A stretch of 64,000 bases of DNA from Planococcus maitriensis. GTDB lineage: Bacteria; Bacillota; Bacilli; Bacillales_A; Planococcaceae. Location of the stretch: positions 1,116,001-1,180,000 of the forward strand of contig NZ_QLZQ01000001.1 in the NCBI RefSeq assembly GCF_003289925.1, given 5' to 3'. Of the stretch, positions 17,374-26,789 are shown piece by piece. Each line of letters starts with the position of its first letter. The stretch's first letter is position 1. Made by a program: the position numbers and the translations under genes. The notes beneath the pieces are model-generated. The model was not told the origin of the DNA and searched no databases. It was given only the letters and a program-made list of their open reading frames with translations.

Positions 17374-19899
17374 ATGGCACCGACACCAATGATCCAACAA
17401 TATTTGCAAGTGAAATCAGAGTACCAGGATGCATTCCTGTTTTTCCGTTTGGGCGATTTTTATGAAATGTTCTACGACGACGCCATCAAGGCGTCCCAGT
17501 TGCTGGAAATCACATTGACGAGCCGTGGCGGCAACGGGGAAGACCGCATCCCGATGTGTGGGGTCCCGCATCATTCCGCGAAAAACTATATTGACCAGCT
17601 GATTCAAAAAGGCCATAAAGTCGCGGTATGCGAACAAGTGGAAGACCCCAAAACGACCAAAGGCGTAGTCAAACGCGAAGTGGTCCGCCTCATCACGCCT
17701 GGGACGCATACCGAAGGCAAGAGCGTCGATGCCAAGGCGAATAATTTCATTGCGGCAGCAGATGAAGTGGCAGGCGGTTTCGGTCTCGCATATTTGGACA
17801 TCTCAACAGGCGAAGCAACCGCCACATACATAGCGGGCAACGAAAAAGCATTGCTCAACGAACTCCAGGCGCTGCATATCCGTGAACTGGTCGTCTCCGA
17901 GCAATTGCGCTTATTGCTCGCGGAAGAAGACCAGCAACTCATTTTATCGGTTGAGCATATGGAAGGCCCTTTTACGGCGGAGCCGGCCTTGTTCGCCGAT
18001 TGCCCGAAAGAGCTCGAGATGTGCGGTAAGCGGCTGTTGGCCTACATCGCAGCGACCCAAAAGCAATCGCTCGGCCATATCCAGCCCTTCGCATTCCGTG
18101 AAAACACCCGCATCCTAGGCATCGATTATTACTCGAAACGCAATCTGGAGTTGATTGAATCCATTCGCGGAGGGGACAATAAAGGCACGTTATTATGGCT
18201 ATTGGATGAAACGGTCACGGCCATGGGCAGCCGCAAATTAAAGCAATGGCTGCATCAGCCGCTTGCGGACCGCTTTGCAATCGAAGCACGGCAACAAATG
18301 GTCGAAGCTTTGATGGACCGCTATTTCGTGCGCGTGGAATTGCAGCAATTGTTGAAACAAGTGTATGACTTGGAGCGTTTGTCTGGCCGTGTGGCATTCG
18401 GCAGCGCGAGCGGGCGGGATTTGGCGCAGCTGCGCAATTCCTTGGAGAAGATTCCGGAACTCGTGCGTGAGCTTGCAGATTCAGGCCACGCCTCGCTCGA
18501 ACAATTCAGCGCCGGTTTAGATCCTTGCCCGGAAGTGTGCGAGTTGCTGGCGGCGATCAGCGACAATCCGCCGCTATCCGCAAAAGAAGGCGGCACCATC
18601 CGCGACGGCTTCAACGCGCAATTGGATGAATACCGGGACGCTTCACGAAACGGCAAGGATTGGATTGCGGAACTCGAGCAAAAAGAACGGGCCAAAACCG
18701 GAATCCGATCGTTGAAGATCGGCTATAACCGGATTTTCGGCTATTATATTGAAATTTCAAAAGCCAATATGCACTTGGCGGACCTCGATCGGTACGAAAG
18801 AAAACAGACCTTGGCCAATGCGGAGCGCTATATTACGCCGGAATTGAAAGAAAAAGAAACCTTGATTCTAACGGCTGAAGAAAAGAGCCTGACACTGGAA
18901 TACGAATTGTTCGTCAGCGTGCGCGAACAAGTGAAGGAATACATTTCGCGCATCCAGCAATTGGCTTCAAAAGTCAGCGCACTCGACGTCTATATCAGCT
19001 TTTCGGAAGTCGCGGAAAAATACCGCTTCACGAAACCGGCCTTTAACGACGGGCGAAAAATCTCGATCCGCGAAGGCCGCCATCCGGTCGTCGAGAAAAT
19101 GCTCAATAAACAGCATTACGTACCGAATGACTGTGAACTTGGCGACGACGGCAATATGCTGCTGATCACTGGGCCGAATATGTCGGGGAAAAGCACTTAT
19201 ATGCGCCAAGTCGCCTTGACGATCGTCCTGGCACAAATCGGCAGCTACGTCCCGGCGGCTTCTGCGGAATTGCCGATCGTCGACCAGATCTTCACGCGCA
19301 TCGGCGCAGCGGATGACCTCGTCTCCGGCCAAAGCACGTTCATGGTCGAGATGATGGAATCGCAATACGCCATCACCCATGCGACGGAACGCAGTTTGTT
19401 ATTATTCGATGAAATCGGCCGCGGGACATCCACTTATGACGGCATGGCGCTGGCACAGTCGATGATTGAATACATCCATGAACAGATCGGCGCCAATACC
19501 TTGTTCTCAACGCATTACCACGAATTGACGGCTTTGGAAGAAACTTTGCCAAAGCTGAGAAATGTCCATGTCTCGGCAATGGAGCAATCCGGAAAAGTCG
19601 TATTTTTGCATAAAGTGAAACGAGGGCCGGCCGATAAGAGCTACGGCGTCCACGTAGCGGAACTTGCCAATTTGCCGGAAGCGATTTTGCGCCGCGCGCG
19701 CGAATTATTGCTTAGTTTCGAGGCAGATAACCACAAAACGCAGCAGCAGGCAGAACAATTATCGTTTTTTGATGAACGGGATACGGTGAATGAAGAAGTG
19801 CTGCAAACCATCAAAGATGCGTCGATTTCACGCATGACGCCGCTCGAAGCATTGCAGCTGATCAACGACTTGCAGGAGAAAATAAGCGGAGGAGGCTGA
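17374..19899 (+). CDS. mutS: DNA mismatch repair protein MutS
   Basis: Mismatch-recognition ATPase, 841 residues. The N-terminal mismatch-binding Phe-x-Glu motif is seen in FFRLGDFYEMFYDDA. The ATPase has Walker A GPNMSGKST (about residue 600) and Walker B/signature LLFDEIGRGTSTYDGMA (about 675-690), with STHYHELTALE after it. ATG is preceded by GAGAGGGT. mutL follows four bases after the stop, forming the usual operon; cotE, which sits near here in Bacillus, is absent. Confidence 0.99.
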   Translation: MAPTPMIQQYLQVKSEYQDAFLFFRLGDFYEMFYDDAIKASQLLEITLTSRGGNGEDRIPMCGVPHHSAKNYIDQLIQKGHKVAVCEQVEDPKTTKGVVKREVVRLITPGTHTEGKSVDAKANNFIAAADEVAGGFGLAYLDISTGEATATYIAGNEKALLNELQALHIRELVVSEQLRLLLAEEDQQLILSVEHMEGPFTAEPALFADCPKELEMCGKRLLAYIAATQKQSLGHIQPFAFRENTRILGIDYYSKRNLELIESIRGGDNKGTLLWLLDETVTAMGSRKLKQWLHQPLADRFAIEARQQMVEALMDRYFVRVELQQLLKQVYDLERLSGRVAFGSASGRDLAQLRNSLEKIPELVRELADSGHASLEQFSAGLDPCPEVCELLAAISDNPPLSAKEGGTIRDGFNAQLDEYRDASRNGKDWIAELEQKERAKTGIRSLKIGYNRIFGYYIEISKANMHLADLDRYERKQTLANAERYITPELKEKETLILTAEEKSLTLEYELFVSVREQVKEYISRIQQLASKVSALDVYISFSEVAEKYRFTKPAFNDGRKISIREGRHPVVEKMLNKQHYVPNDCELGDDGNMLLITGPNMSGKSTYMRQVALTIVLAQIGSYVPAASAELPIVDQIFTRIGAADDLVSGQSTFMVEMMESQYAITHATERSLLLFDEIGRGTSTYDGMALAQSMIEYIHEQIGANTLFSTHYHELTALEETLPKLRNVHVSAMEQSGKVVFLHKVKRGPADKSYGVHVAELANLPEAILRRARELLLSFEADNHKTQQQAEQLSFFDERDTVNEEVLQTIKDASISRMTPLEALQLINDLQEKISGGG

Positions 19900-19903
19900 T
19901 CCC

Positions 19904-21748
19904 ATGGGCAAAATCCGGTTGATGGACGAACCGCTGTCGAATAAAATCGCGGCGGGGGAAGTCGTCGAACGGCCGACTTCCGTCGTCAAGGAATTGGTGG
20001 AAAATGCGATCGATGCCGGCAGCACGGCTATTGAAGTGCTCTTGCAGGAAGCAGGGCTGACATCGATACAAATTATCGACAACGGGGCGGGCATGGACGA
20101 AGAAGACGCGTTATTGTCTTTTTCAAGACATGCCACGAGCAAAATCGAGAATGAACATGATCTGTTCCGCATCCGCACGCTCGGCTTCCGTGGGGAAGCA
20201 CTCGCCAGTATCGCCTCCGTCTCGAAAGTAGTGTTGCAGACATCCGACGGAACGACAGGGACCCACCTGGAGATTGAAGGCGGCCGGCCCACAGAACAGC
20301 GTGCAGGGGCCTTGCGGCAAGGGACGGATATCCGCATCGGCCAGTTGTTTTTCAATACGCCGGCAAGATTAAAATACATGAAAACCTTGCAGACAGAACT
20401 CGGGCATACAATTGATTTGATGAACCGATTCGCGCTCAGTTATCCACGTATTTCATTCCGCTTGGTCCATGACGGCAAGCAATTACTGCAGACAGCGGGA
20501 AGCGGCGATATCCGCCGTGTGCTGGCGGATATTTACGGAGTGGCCATCGCCAAGAAAATGATCGCGTTTGAAGGCGAGTCGCCTGATTATCAAATTGAAG
20601 GCTTTGCTTCACTTCCTGAAATTACGCGTGCCAATAAAAATTACATCTCGCTGTTCGTCAATGGCCGTTGGGTCAAGCATTACGCCATCGCCAATACGGT
20701 GCATAAGGCATATCATACATTCCTGCCACTGGAGCGCCAGCCGATTGTCGTCTTGAACATTAAAGGGGACCCGTATTTGACCGATGTCAACGTGCATCCT
20801 TCCAAGCAGCAGATCCGGCTGAGCAAAGAAAAGGAATTGCTGGAACTTGTCCATGACACGATACGCAGGGCCATCCAGACCGCCGTTCGCGCACCGGTCA
20901 TCGAGAAGCCGAAACCGGCCAAGCAGGCGCCCAGCCGGCAATTGGATTTGTGGAAGCGCCCTGTTGAAGAAACGGTGCGCCGTCAACCGGAACCCCTGTC
21001 ATCGATGGATTGGAAACAGGACAAACTGCAAGAACGGGTTGAGGATTTCAAGCTGGAGCCAAGGCTTGAACCGGTCATTGAACCGGCGTATGAGCCGGTA
21101 GAAGACGTGCAAGGGCCATTCGATGAGCCCGAAAGCCGTCAAGCGATTGACGACGGTCCGCAATTTCCGGAACTGGAAGTGGTCGGCCAAATCCACGGGA
21201 CTTACATTGTGGCACAAAGCTCGGACGGCTTTTATTTGATTGATCAACATGCAGCTCAAGAGCGCATCAAGTATGAGTTTTTTCGTGAAAAAGTCGGCGA
21301 GACTGACTCGAACGAACGCCAGTCGCTGCTTTTGCCGTTAACCTTCCATTACAGCCGCGATGAGGCGTTGCATTTGAAAGAGCATTTGGATGCCCTGGAA
21401 GAAAGCGGCGTGTTTCTTGAGGAATTCGGCGATACGACGTTCATTGTCAGGGAATACCCGACCTGGTTCCCGAAAGGCTTTGAACAGGAAGTCATTGAGG
21501 ACTTGATTGAGCAAGTGCTGGCCGAGCGCAAAGTCGATATCAAGAAATTGCGTGAAGATGCGGCGATCATGATGAGCTGCAAACGTTCGATCAAAGCGAA
21601 CCACTTTCTGCAAAAGCATGACATGGAACGTTTATTGGCTGATTTGAAAAATGCGGAACAGCCATTCACTTGCCCCCACGGGCGCCCGGTCATCATCCAT
21701 TTCAAAACCTACGATATCGAAAAAATGTTCAAGCGCGTGATGAATTGA
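19904..21748 (+). CDS. mutL: DNA mismatch repair protein MutL (endonuclease type)
   Basis: 614-residue GHKL ATPase that couples mismatch recognition to strand cleavage. N-terminal motifs: KIAAGEVVERPTSVVKELVENAIDAGS, DNGAGM, TLGFRGEALASI. A variable acidic/proline linker (about 330-420) leads to the C-terminal domain with the endonuclease motif DQHAAQERIKYE near residue 446 and CPHGRP near the end, both expected in organisms lacking MutH. ATG 19904 has GGAGGAGG upstream. Confidence 0.98.
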   Translation: MGKIRLMDEPLSNKIAAGEVVERPTSVVKELVENAIDAGSTAIEVLLQEAGLTSIQIIDNGAGMDEEDALLSFSRHATSKIENEHDLFRIRTLGFRGEALASIASVSKVVLQTSDGTTGTHLEIEGGRPTEQRAGALRQGTDIRIGQLFFNTPARLKYMKTLQTELGHTIDLMNRFALSYPRISFRLVHDGKQLLQTAGSGDIRRVLADIYGVAIAKKMIAFEGESPDYQIEGFASLPEITRANKNYISLFVNGRWVKHYAIANTVHKAYHTFLPLERQPIVVLNIKGDPYLTDVNVHPSKQQIRLSKEKELLELVHDTIRRAIQTAVRAPVIEKPKPAKQAPSRQLDLWKRPVEETVRRQPEPLSSMDWKQDKLQERVEDFKLEPRLEPVIEPAYEPVEDVQGPFDEPESRQAIDDGPQFPELEVVGQIHGTYIVAQSSDGFYLIDQHAAQERIKYEFFREKVGETDSNERQSLLLPLTFHYSRDEALHLKEHLDALEESGVFLEEFGDTTFIVREYPTWFPKGFEQEVIEDLIEQVLAERKVDIKKLREDAAIMMSCKRSIKANHFLQKHDMERLLADLKNAEQPFTCPHGRPVIIHFKTYDIEKMFKRVMN

Positions 21749-21826
21749 GTACTGCGCTTATCGGTGCGCGCTCAAGGGAATAGTAGAAGATGTTTCATCA
21801 TATCATTACCGGAAGGATGTGGATCG

Positions 21827-22747
21827 ATGGAAATGACAAGTTCATTCGTTCGTGTATCGGATAACCACGAACTTTACTGCAGCGTGCATAGGGCTGAGAA
21901 TCCGAAAGGCCATGTACACATTATCCATGGCATGGCGGAACATAGCGGCCGCTACAAGGATTTCATCCAGGCACTGAACGCCCAAGGATTTACCGTGTCG
22001 GCACATGACCAAAGAGGCCATGGCAAAACGGCAGAGCATAATGGGCCAATTGGCTATTTAGCGGAAACCGAGGGCTTCTTGCGTGTTGTCGAAGATGCGC
22101 ACGAAGTCATTCGAAATGTCCAAAGGGAAATCGGCGAGTTGCCGTTCACGCTTGTTGGACATTCGATGGGATCTTTTGTCGCGCGGCGGTATCTTCAGCT
22201 TCATGGAGATGAAGTGGATTGCGCTGTGCTGTCAGGCACCGGCGGACATCCCGGTTTTTCTTTATCTGCGGGCATCGCGACAGCGAAGAGTTTCAGCAGG
22301 CTCGAAGGGAAGACGGCAACCAACCCGATTCTCGGGAAATTGATCTTCGGCAGTTACAATAAAGATTTTCTTGATGAAAAATCCAAGTTTTCCTGGTTGA
22401 GCCGAAAAAGTGAAGCGGTGGCACAATATGAAGCGGATTCGTGGTGCGGATTTGAAATGGCGAACCAATTCTATGTCGACTTGTTTGAAGGGTTGGATAT
22501 CATTCATCGCATGGACGAGGTCAGGCGAATCCCCAAAAGCCTACCGGTCCTGTTTATCAGCGGATCGATGGACCCGGTCGGCGCGAAAGGGGACGGTGTG
22601 TTTGAAGCCGCTAGCCAATTCAGCCAGGCCGGCTTAGAGACCGTGAAAGTTTACCTGGCAGAAGAAGGGCGCCACGAAGTGTTGCACGAGTTGCACGCCG
22701 AGACGTATCAGCAAGTCATCATCGATTGGATAAATGACCATGGTTGA
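21827..22747 (+). CDS. Alpha/beta hydrolase, monoacylglycerol lipase/lysophospholipase type
   Basis: 306-residue serine hydrolase with Hydrolase_4-like organisation. Visible features: [10 protein letters not shown] (oxyanion region), nucleophile elbow GHSMGS, acid in ISGSMDPVG and late histidine in [10 protein letters not shown], a full catalytic triad. ATG at 21827 has GGAAGGATG upstream; the longer open frame back to 21764 lacks a ribosome site. No signal peptide, so cytosolic. Its 3' end overlaps miaA, suggesting co-transcription, but a functional tie with tRNA modification is not evident. Confidence 0.85.
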   Translation: MEMTSSFVRVSDNHELYCSVHRAENPKGHVHIIHGMAEHSGRYKDFIQALNAQGFTVSAHDQRGHGKTAEHNGPIGYLAETEGFLRVVEDAHEVIRNVQREIGELPFTLVGHSMGSFVARRYLQLHGDEVDCAVLSGTGGHPGFSLSAGIATAKSFSRLEGKTATNPILGKLIFGSYNKDFLDEKSKFSWLSRKSEAVAQYEADSWCGFEMANQFYVDLFEGLDIIHRMDEVRRIPKSLPVLFISGSMDPVGAKGDGVFEAASQFSQAGLETVKVYLAEEGRHEVLHELHAETYQQVIIDWINDHG

Positions 22748-23684
22748 AGTGATTGCCATTGTCGGGCCGACTGCTTCCGGAAAGACCGCCCTCAGCATCG
22801 AACTCGCCAAGCGGTTTGAAGGGGAGATCATCAACGGGGATTCGATGCAGGTCTATCGGGGAATGGATATCGGAACAGCAAAAATCAGTCCGGCGGAAAT
22901 GGGCGGCATTCCGCATCACCTGCTCGACATCCGGGACCCGGACGAATCGTTTTCAGTTGCCGAATACCAATCGCTGGTCCGTGAAAAAATCGACGAAATC
23001 CAACAGCGCGACAAGCTTCCGATCATCGTCGGCGGGACGGGGCTATACGTCCAGTCGGTCCTGTTCGATTACCGTTTCTCCAAGCAGCAAGTTGATGAAG
23101 AACTCAGGGATTCGCTGCATGCCGAGCTCGATCGCTTAGGGCCTGAGGCCATGCACAGCAAGTTGATGGGGCTGGATCCGGATATCGACATCCATCCGAA
23201 CAATACGCGGCGTGTCCTGCGTGCGTTGGAGATTTTATTGAGCGGCGAGGAAAAAGAGGATGGCAGCCTGGCACAAACGCCGATGTACGATGAATTGATC
23301 ATCGGCCTCGATGTGCCGCGTGCTGAATTGTATAAGCGCATAGACGGCCGCGTCGACCGGATGGTGGAAGCGGGCTTGCTGGAGGAAGTCAGGCGTTTGT
23401 ACGACAGTGGGTTGCGCGATGCACAATCGATCAAAGCGATCGGCTATAAGGAATTGTATGGTTATTTCGACGGCCACGATACATTGGGAGAGGCGATTGT
23501 GAAACTGAAACGCAACTCCAGAAAGTATGCAAAACGCCAATTTACATATTTCCGTAATAAGATGCCGATTCTTTGGCTGGATGCTACAGCGGACCCGGAA
23601 AACAATTTGGAAGAAATTATGCGCTTCTGGCAGGAAAACGACCGGAATCGTCGAATTGAACAGATGGCCAAAACTATACGCTAG
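22734..23684 (+). CDS. miaA: tRNA dimethylallyltransferase
   Basis: Adds the isopentenyl group to A37 of tRNAs reading codons starting with U. 316 residues with P-loop GPTASGKT at the N-terminus, [27 protein letters not shown] and the C-terminal [22 protein letters not shown]. No good Shine-Dalgarno is visible; the start lies inside the preceding hydrolase gene (ATG 22734 or 22740), so translation is probably coupled. The second-step enzyme gene miaB is not in the window. hfq follows 18 bases later, as in most bacteria. Confidence 0.96.
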   Translation: MTMVEVIAIVGPTASGKTALSIELAKRFEGEIINGDSMQVYRGMDIGTAKISPAEMGGIPHHLLDIRDPDESFSVAEYQSLVREKIDEIQQRDKLPIIVGGTGLYVQSVLFDYRFSKQQVDEELRDSLHAELDRLGPEAMHSKLMGLDPDIDIHPNNTRRVLRALEILLSGEEKEDGSLAQTPMYDELIIGLDVPRAELYKRIDGRVDRMVEAGLLEEVRRLYDSGLRDAQSIKAIGYKELYGYFDGHDTLGEAIVKLKRNSRKYAKRQFTYFRNKMPILWLDATADPENNLEEIMRFWQENDRNRRIEQMAKTIR

Positions 23685-23702
23685 AGAAACAGGGGGAGTT
23701 CC

Positions 23703-23927
23703 ATGAAACCGGTTAATATCCAAGATGTCTATTTAAACCAGCTGCGTAAAAACAATATTTTCGTTACAGTGTTTTTGCTGAATGGGTTCCAATTGAAAGG
23801 AACCATCAAATCCTATGATAATTTCACGGTGCTGGTGGAAACGGAAGGCAAACAGCAATTGATCTACAAACATGCCATCTCTACTTTTTCGCCTTCAAAA
23901 CCCGTATCGATCGAGCACCAGGAATAA
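23703..23927 (+). CDS. hfq: RNA chaperone Hfq
   Basis: 74-residue Sm-like protein. Sm1 and Sm2 motifs are clear: [31 protein letters not shown] and [12 protein letters not shown] (the YKHAISTI-type RNA-binding loop). It lacks the long acidic tail of enterobacterial Hfq, as usual in Firmicutes. AGGGGGAG precedes the ATG. Confidence 0.97.
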   Translation: MKPVNIQDVYLNQLRKNNIFVTVFLLNGFQLKGTIKSYDNFTVLVETEGKQQLIYKHAISTFSPSKPVSIEHQE

Positions 23928-23967
23928 ATAGCGCAACAGCGCAAATAAACAATGGGAGGAATAGCGG

Positions 23968-24270
23968 ATGAAATCGATCAGCACAGATGAACTGAACCAG
24001 AAAGTGGATGCCGGGGACGAACTTCACATCATTGACGTTCGTGAAAAAGATGAAGTGGCTGCCGGCATGATCCCGGGAGCACGGCACATCCCGCTCGGTG
24101 AATTGCCGGAGCGCACAGGGGAGCTGGATTCCTCAAAAGAGTATTACGTCGTTTGCCAAGCAGGCGGCCGCAGCGCGAAAGCTGCAGAATACTTGGAGTC
24201 GAATGGATTCCATTCAGTCAATGTCGATGGCGGCATGTCGTCATGGCGCGGCGTCACAGTTTACGGATGA
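23968..24270 (+). CDS. Rhodanese-like sulfurtransferase
   Basis: 100-residue single rhodanese domain with the active-site loop VVCQAGGRSAKAA (catalytic Cys about residue 63) and start motif HIIDVREKDEVAAGMIPGARHIPLGEL. Probably carries persulfide sulfur in the cytosol; acceptor unknown. ATG has GGGAGGAAT upstream, and a bidirectional terminator follows. Confidence 0.9.
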   Translation: MKSISTDELNQKVDAGDELHIIDVREKDEVAAGMIPGARHIPLGELPERTGELDSSKEYYVVCQAGGRSAKAAEYLESNGFHSVNVDGGMSSWRGVTVYG

Positions 24271-24304
24271 GAAAAAGCCGATCGGCAATTGCCGGTCGGC
24301 TTTT
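24271..24304. terminator. Bidirectional terminator
   Basis: Fourteen-base stem with one G-U (24273-24286 with 24291-24304), T run on the plus strand and T run on the minus strand, serving the convergent rhodanese and TRIC-like genes. Confidence 0.85.
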
Positions 24305-24911
24305 ATGTTGTGGTGAGTATTTTTCGTGTCGGCAATTTCCACTTATACGTATAGGATAAGATCCTCAATAGTGTAATGGCCAAAAACAAGGCATAAAGCA
24401 TGAAATCGGTCCTGATCACATCAAAGCTGATCAATAATCCCGCAATCGCCGCCCAGACGGCATATATTTCCGCTTTCAACACCAAAGGCTTTCTCCCGGC
24501 TAGGAGGTCCCGTACCATGCCGCCGCCTGACCCCGTAAGCACTGCAGCCACAACCGCCGCATAGACTGGCAACCCCAGTTCGACCGCAAATAAAGCGCCT
24601 TGCACCGCGAATGCAGACAAGCCGATCGCATCGAAGAAATGGCCCCAGCGATTCCAGTGGCCGAGTGTTTTATGCGGAAACAGGAAAACGATGGTGATGG
24701 AGATGAGCGCCAATTGGAACATGAATTCCTGCTCCCATAAAGCGGAGACGGGAACCCCGATCAATAGGTTTCGGATGGCCCCTCCGCCGAACGCGGTTAC
24801 GACGCCAAGCAGGTAGACGCCGAAAATATCGTATTCCTCTTCCATGGCGATGATTGCGCCGGATATTGCAAAAGCAATGGTCCCGATGGCGCTTAATACT
24901 TCCCAAGCCAT
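24303..24911 (-). CDS. TRIC/UPF0126 family membrane protein
   Basis: 202-residue membrane protein of the YvgT/UPF0126 (TRIC-type) family, trimeric cation channels in the members studied. Two repeats of a three-helix unit are visible, each with a glycine-rich kinked helix: AFGGGAIRNLLIGVP and LTGSGGGMVRDLLAGRKP. ATG at 24911 has AAGGAGGG about ten bases upstream on the minus strand. Single gene between convergent and divergent neighbours. The transported ion is not readable. Confidence 0.88.
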   Translation of the reverse strand: MAWEVLSAIGTIAFAISGAIIAMEEEYDIFGVYLLGVVTAFGGGAIRNLLIGVPVSALWEQEFMFQLALISITIVFLFPHKTLGHWNRWGHFFDAIGLSAFAVQGALFAVELGLPVYAAVVAAVLTGSGGGMVRDLLAGRKPLVLKAEIYAVWAAIAGLLISFDVIRTDFMLYALFLAITLLRILSYTYKWKLPTRKILTTT

Positions 24912-25021
24912 TATGCGACGCCCTCCTTAACTTCAACAACTCTATGAATTGTAGCAGAATTGGAGACATTTTCAAATAGCATGACGAGTAAATAACCACC
25001 AAAGAGAAATGGAGATTTTTT

Positions 25022-26254
25022 ATGTATACTACGATAAAAAAAACAGAAGACCTGATCCGCCCGCAATTGGAGGCTGCAGATTACATAGCCCTGCATAACC
25101 AGCAGAAAGTGCTCGAAGCGTTCCATCGCCAAAAAGTAAGCGATCATCATTTCCACCCTTCAACAGGCTATGGATATGACGATGAAGGAAGGGATACATT
25201 GGAACGTGTCTATGCCGACGTGTTCAGAGCGGAAGCGGCACTTGTCCGCCCGCAGATCATTTCAGGCACCCATGCCATCACCATTTCCTTGTTCGGCATC
25301 TTGCGGCCAGGCGATGAACTGCTGTATATCACTGGCCAGCCTTATGATACGCTCGCTTCCATCGTATCAGGTGGAGATAAGGATACAGGTTCGCTGAAGG
25401 ATTTCGATATTTCCTACCGGCACGTGGACCTGGATGGTCAGCATCAAGTGGATTGGCAGGAGGTCGGACGCGCTGTAACCGGCAATACCAAAATGATTGC
25501 GATTCAACGTTCGAGAGGTTATGACAACCGGCCGTCTTTCACCATCCGTGAAATCAAGGATATGGTTGGAAAAATCCGGGAAATCAAGCCGGATGCCATC
25601 ATATTCGTCGATAACTGCTATGGCGAGTTTGTGGAAACCGAAGAACCGGTCGAAGCAGGCGCAGATCTCATAGCCGGTTCATTGATCAAGAATCCGGGAG
25701 GGGGCCTTGCCAAAATCGGCGGGTACATCGCTGGAAAAAGCGCTTTTGTTGAAAAATGCGCTTACCGGATGACCTCTCCGGGTATAGGAGGGGAGGCTGG
25801 AGCTTCTCTCAATGCGCTCCCTGATATGTATCAAGGATTTTTCATGGCTCCGCATATCGTGTCCCAAGCTTTGAAAGGCGCGATTTTCACTGCAGCATTA
25901 TTGGAAACGGCTGGCATGGCGACCAGCCCTCATTACAGTGCAGCGCGGACAGACTTAATCCAATCGGTCTCATTCCGGACGGCAGAACAGATGATAGCAT
26001 TTTGCCGTGCAATCCAAGCATATTCACCGGTCAATGCACAATTTTTGCCGGAACCAGCTTATATGCCGGGGTATGAAGATGATGTCATCATGGCAGCCGG
26101 CACGTTTGTCCAGGGCGCAAGCATCGAATTGACGGCAGATGGGCCGATACGGGCGCCGTTTACGGCATTCGTCCAGGGCGGTTTAACATACGAGCATGTA
26201 AAGATAGCAGTCGTTAACGCGATGCGTGCTTTAGAGAAGGGTCAATTGCTTTAG
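25022..26254 (+). CDS. ynbB: PLP-dependent YnbB-family protein (methionine gamma-lyase-like)
   Basis: 410-residue fold-type I PLP enzyme of the family annotated as methionine gamma-lyase-like or aluminium-resistance protein. Cofactor lysine is likely K223 in GSLIKNPGGGLAKIGGYIAG; FVDNCYGEFVE contains the aspartate that would contact the pyridine nitrogen. The sequence HHFHPSTGYGYDDEGRDTLERVYADVF is characteristic. As in Bacillus it precedes glnR-glnA, separated by the glnR regulatory region. True substrate is not established. Confidence 0.85.
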   Translation: MYTTIKKTEDLIRPQLEAADYIALHNQQKVLEAFHRQKVSDHHFHPSTGYGYDDEGRDTLERVYADVFRAEAALVRPQIISGTHAITISLFGILRPGDELLYITGQPYDTLASIVSGGDKDTGSLKDFDISYRHVDLDGQHQVDWQEVGRAVTGNTKMIAIQRSRGYDNRPSFTIREIKDMVGKIREIKPDAIIFVDNCYGEFVETEEPVEAGADLIAGSLIKNPGGGLAKIGGYIAGKSAFVEKCAYRMTSPGIGGEAGASLNALPDMYQGFFMAPHIVSQALKGAIFTAALLETAGMATSPHYSAARTDLIQSVSFRTAEQMIAFCRAIQAYSPVNAQFLPEPAYMPGYEDDVIMAAGTFVQGASIELTADGPIRAPFTAFVQGGLTYEHVKIAVVNAMRALEKGQLL

Positions 26255-26279
26255 GAAAAATAAAAGGTTTCAGAATTCG

Positions 26280-26296
26280 TGTCAGAAAATATAACA
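26280..26296 (+). promoter_or_regulatory. GlnR/TnrA operator 1 (upstream of glnR)
   Basis: TGTCA-N7-TAACA is an exact match to the GlnR/TnrA consensus TGTNAN7TNACA. Confidence 0.85.
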
Positions 26297-26301
26297 TTGG
26301 T

Positions 26302-26330
26302 TTGACAATTAACCTGACATGTAATAAACT
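26302..26330 (+). promoter_or_regulatory. glnRA promoter with overlapping GlnR operator 2
   Basis: Perfect -35 TTGACA (26302-26307), 17-base spacer and weak -10 TAAACT (26325-26330). A second GlnR box, TGACA-N7-TGACA at 26303-26319, has one mismatch and covers the -35 and spacer. Two boxes over the promoter is the known arrangement for glnRA autoregulation in Bacillus. Confidence 0.8.
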
Positions 26331-26364
26331 GAAAGTGTAGTAATTAGTGAAATGGGTGAAACTT

Positions 26365-26751
26365 ATGACAAATCGGGTTCGCCGCACCATGCCCATTCTC
26401 CCGATCAGCATCGTAATGCAGCTAACGGATTTGACAGCACGGCAAATCCGTTATTACGAAGAGCAGCAGCTGATCAGTCCAGCCAGGACAGAAGGCAATA
26501 AGCGCATGTTTTCATTGAATGATGTCGACGCCTTGCTCGAGATCAAGGATTACCTGGAGCAGGGGCTTAATGTCGCGGGCATCAGAAAATTGTATGAAAC
26601 CAAGGAGACGCCAATCAACGACCAAGCCGAGCCGAAAACATTGAGCGATGCAGAACTCCGCAGTTTGCTGCGCGAAGAGATGAAGCATCAGGCACGGCCG
26701 TTTGACCGGGCGTTTCATCGACAAGGGGATCTATCCCGTTTCTTTAAATGA
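26365..26751 (+). CDS. glnR: Nitrogen regulator GlnR (MerR family)
   Basis: 128-residue MerR-type repressor that, with feedback-inhibited glutamine synthetase, represses glnRA in nitrogen excess. DNA-binding helices are in MPILPISIVMQLTDLTARQIRYYEEQQLISPARTEGNKRMFS; a C-terminal tail ending HRQGDLSRFFK matches the autoinhibitory tail of GlnR that contacts GlnA. ATG at 26365 has GGGTGAA upstream. Followed 38 bases later by glnA. Confidence 0.95.
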   Translation: MTNRVRRTMPILPISIVMQLTDLTARQIRYYEEQQLISPARTEGNKRMFSLNDVDALLEIKDYLEQGLNVAGIRKLYETKETPINDQAEPKTLSDAELRSLLREEMKHQARPFDRAFHRQGDLSRFFK

Positions 26752-26789
26752 ACGGGCTACATAATATAACTTAGGAGAGTGAACAGTAC

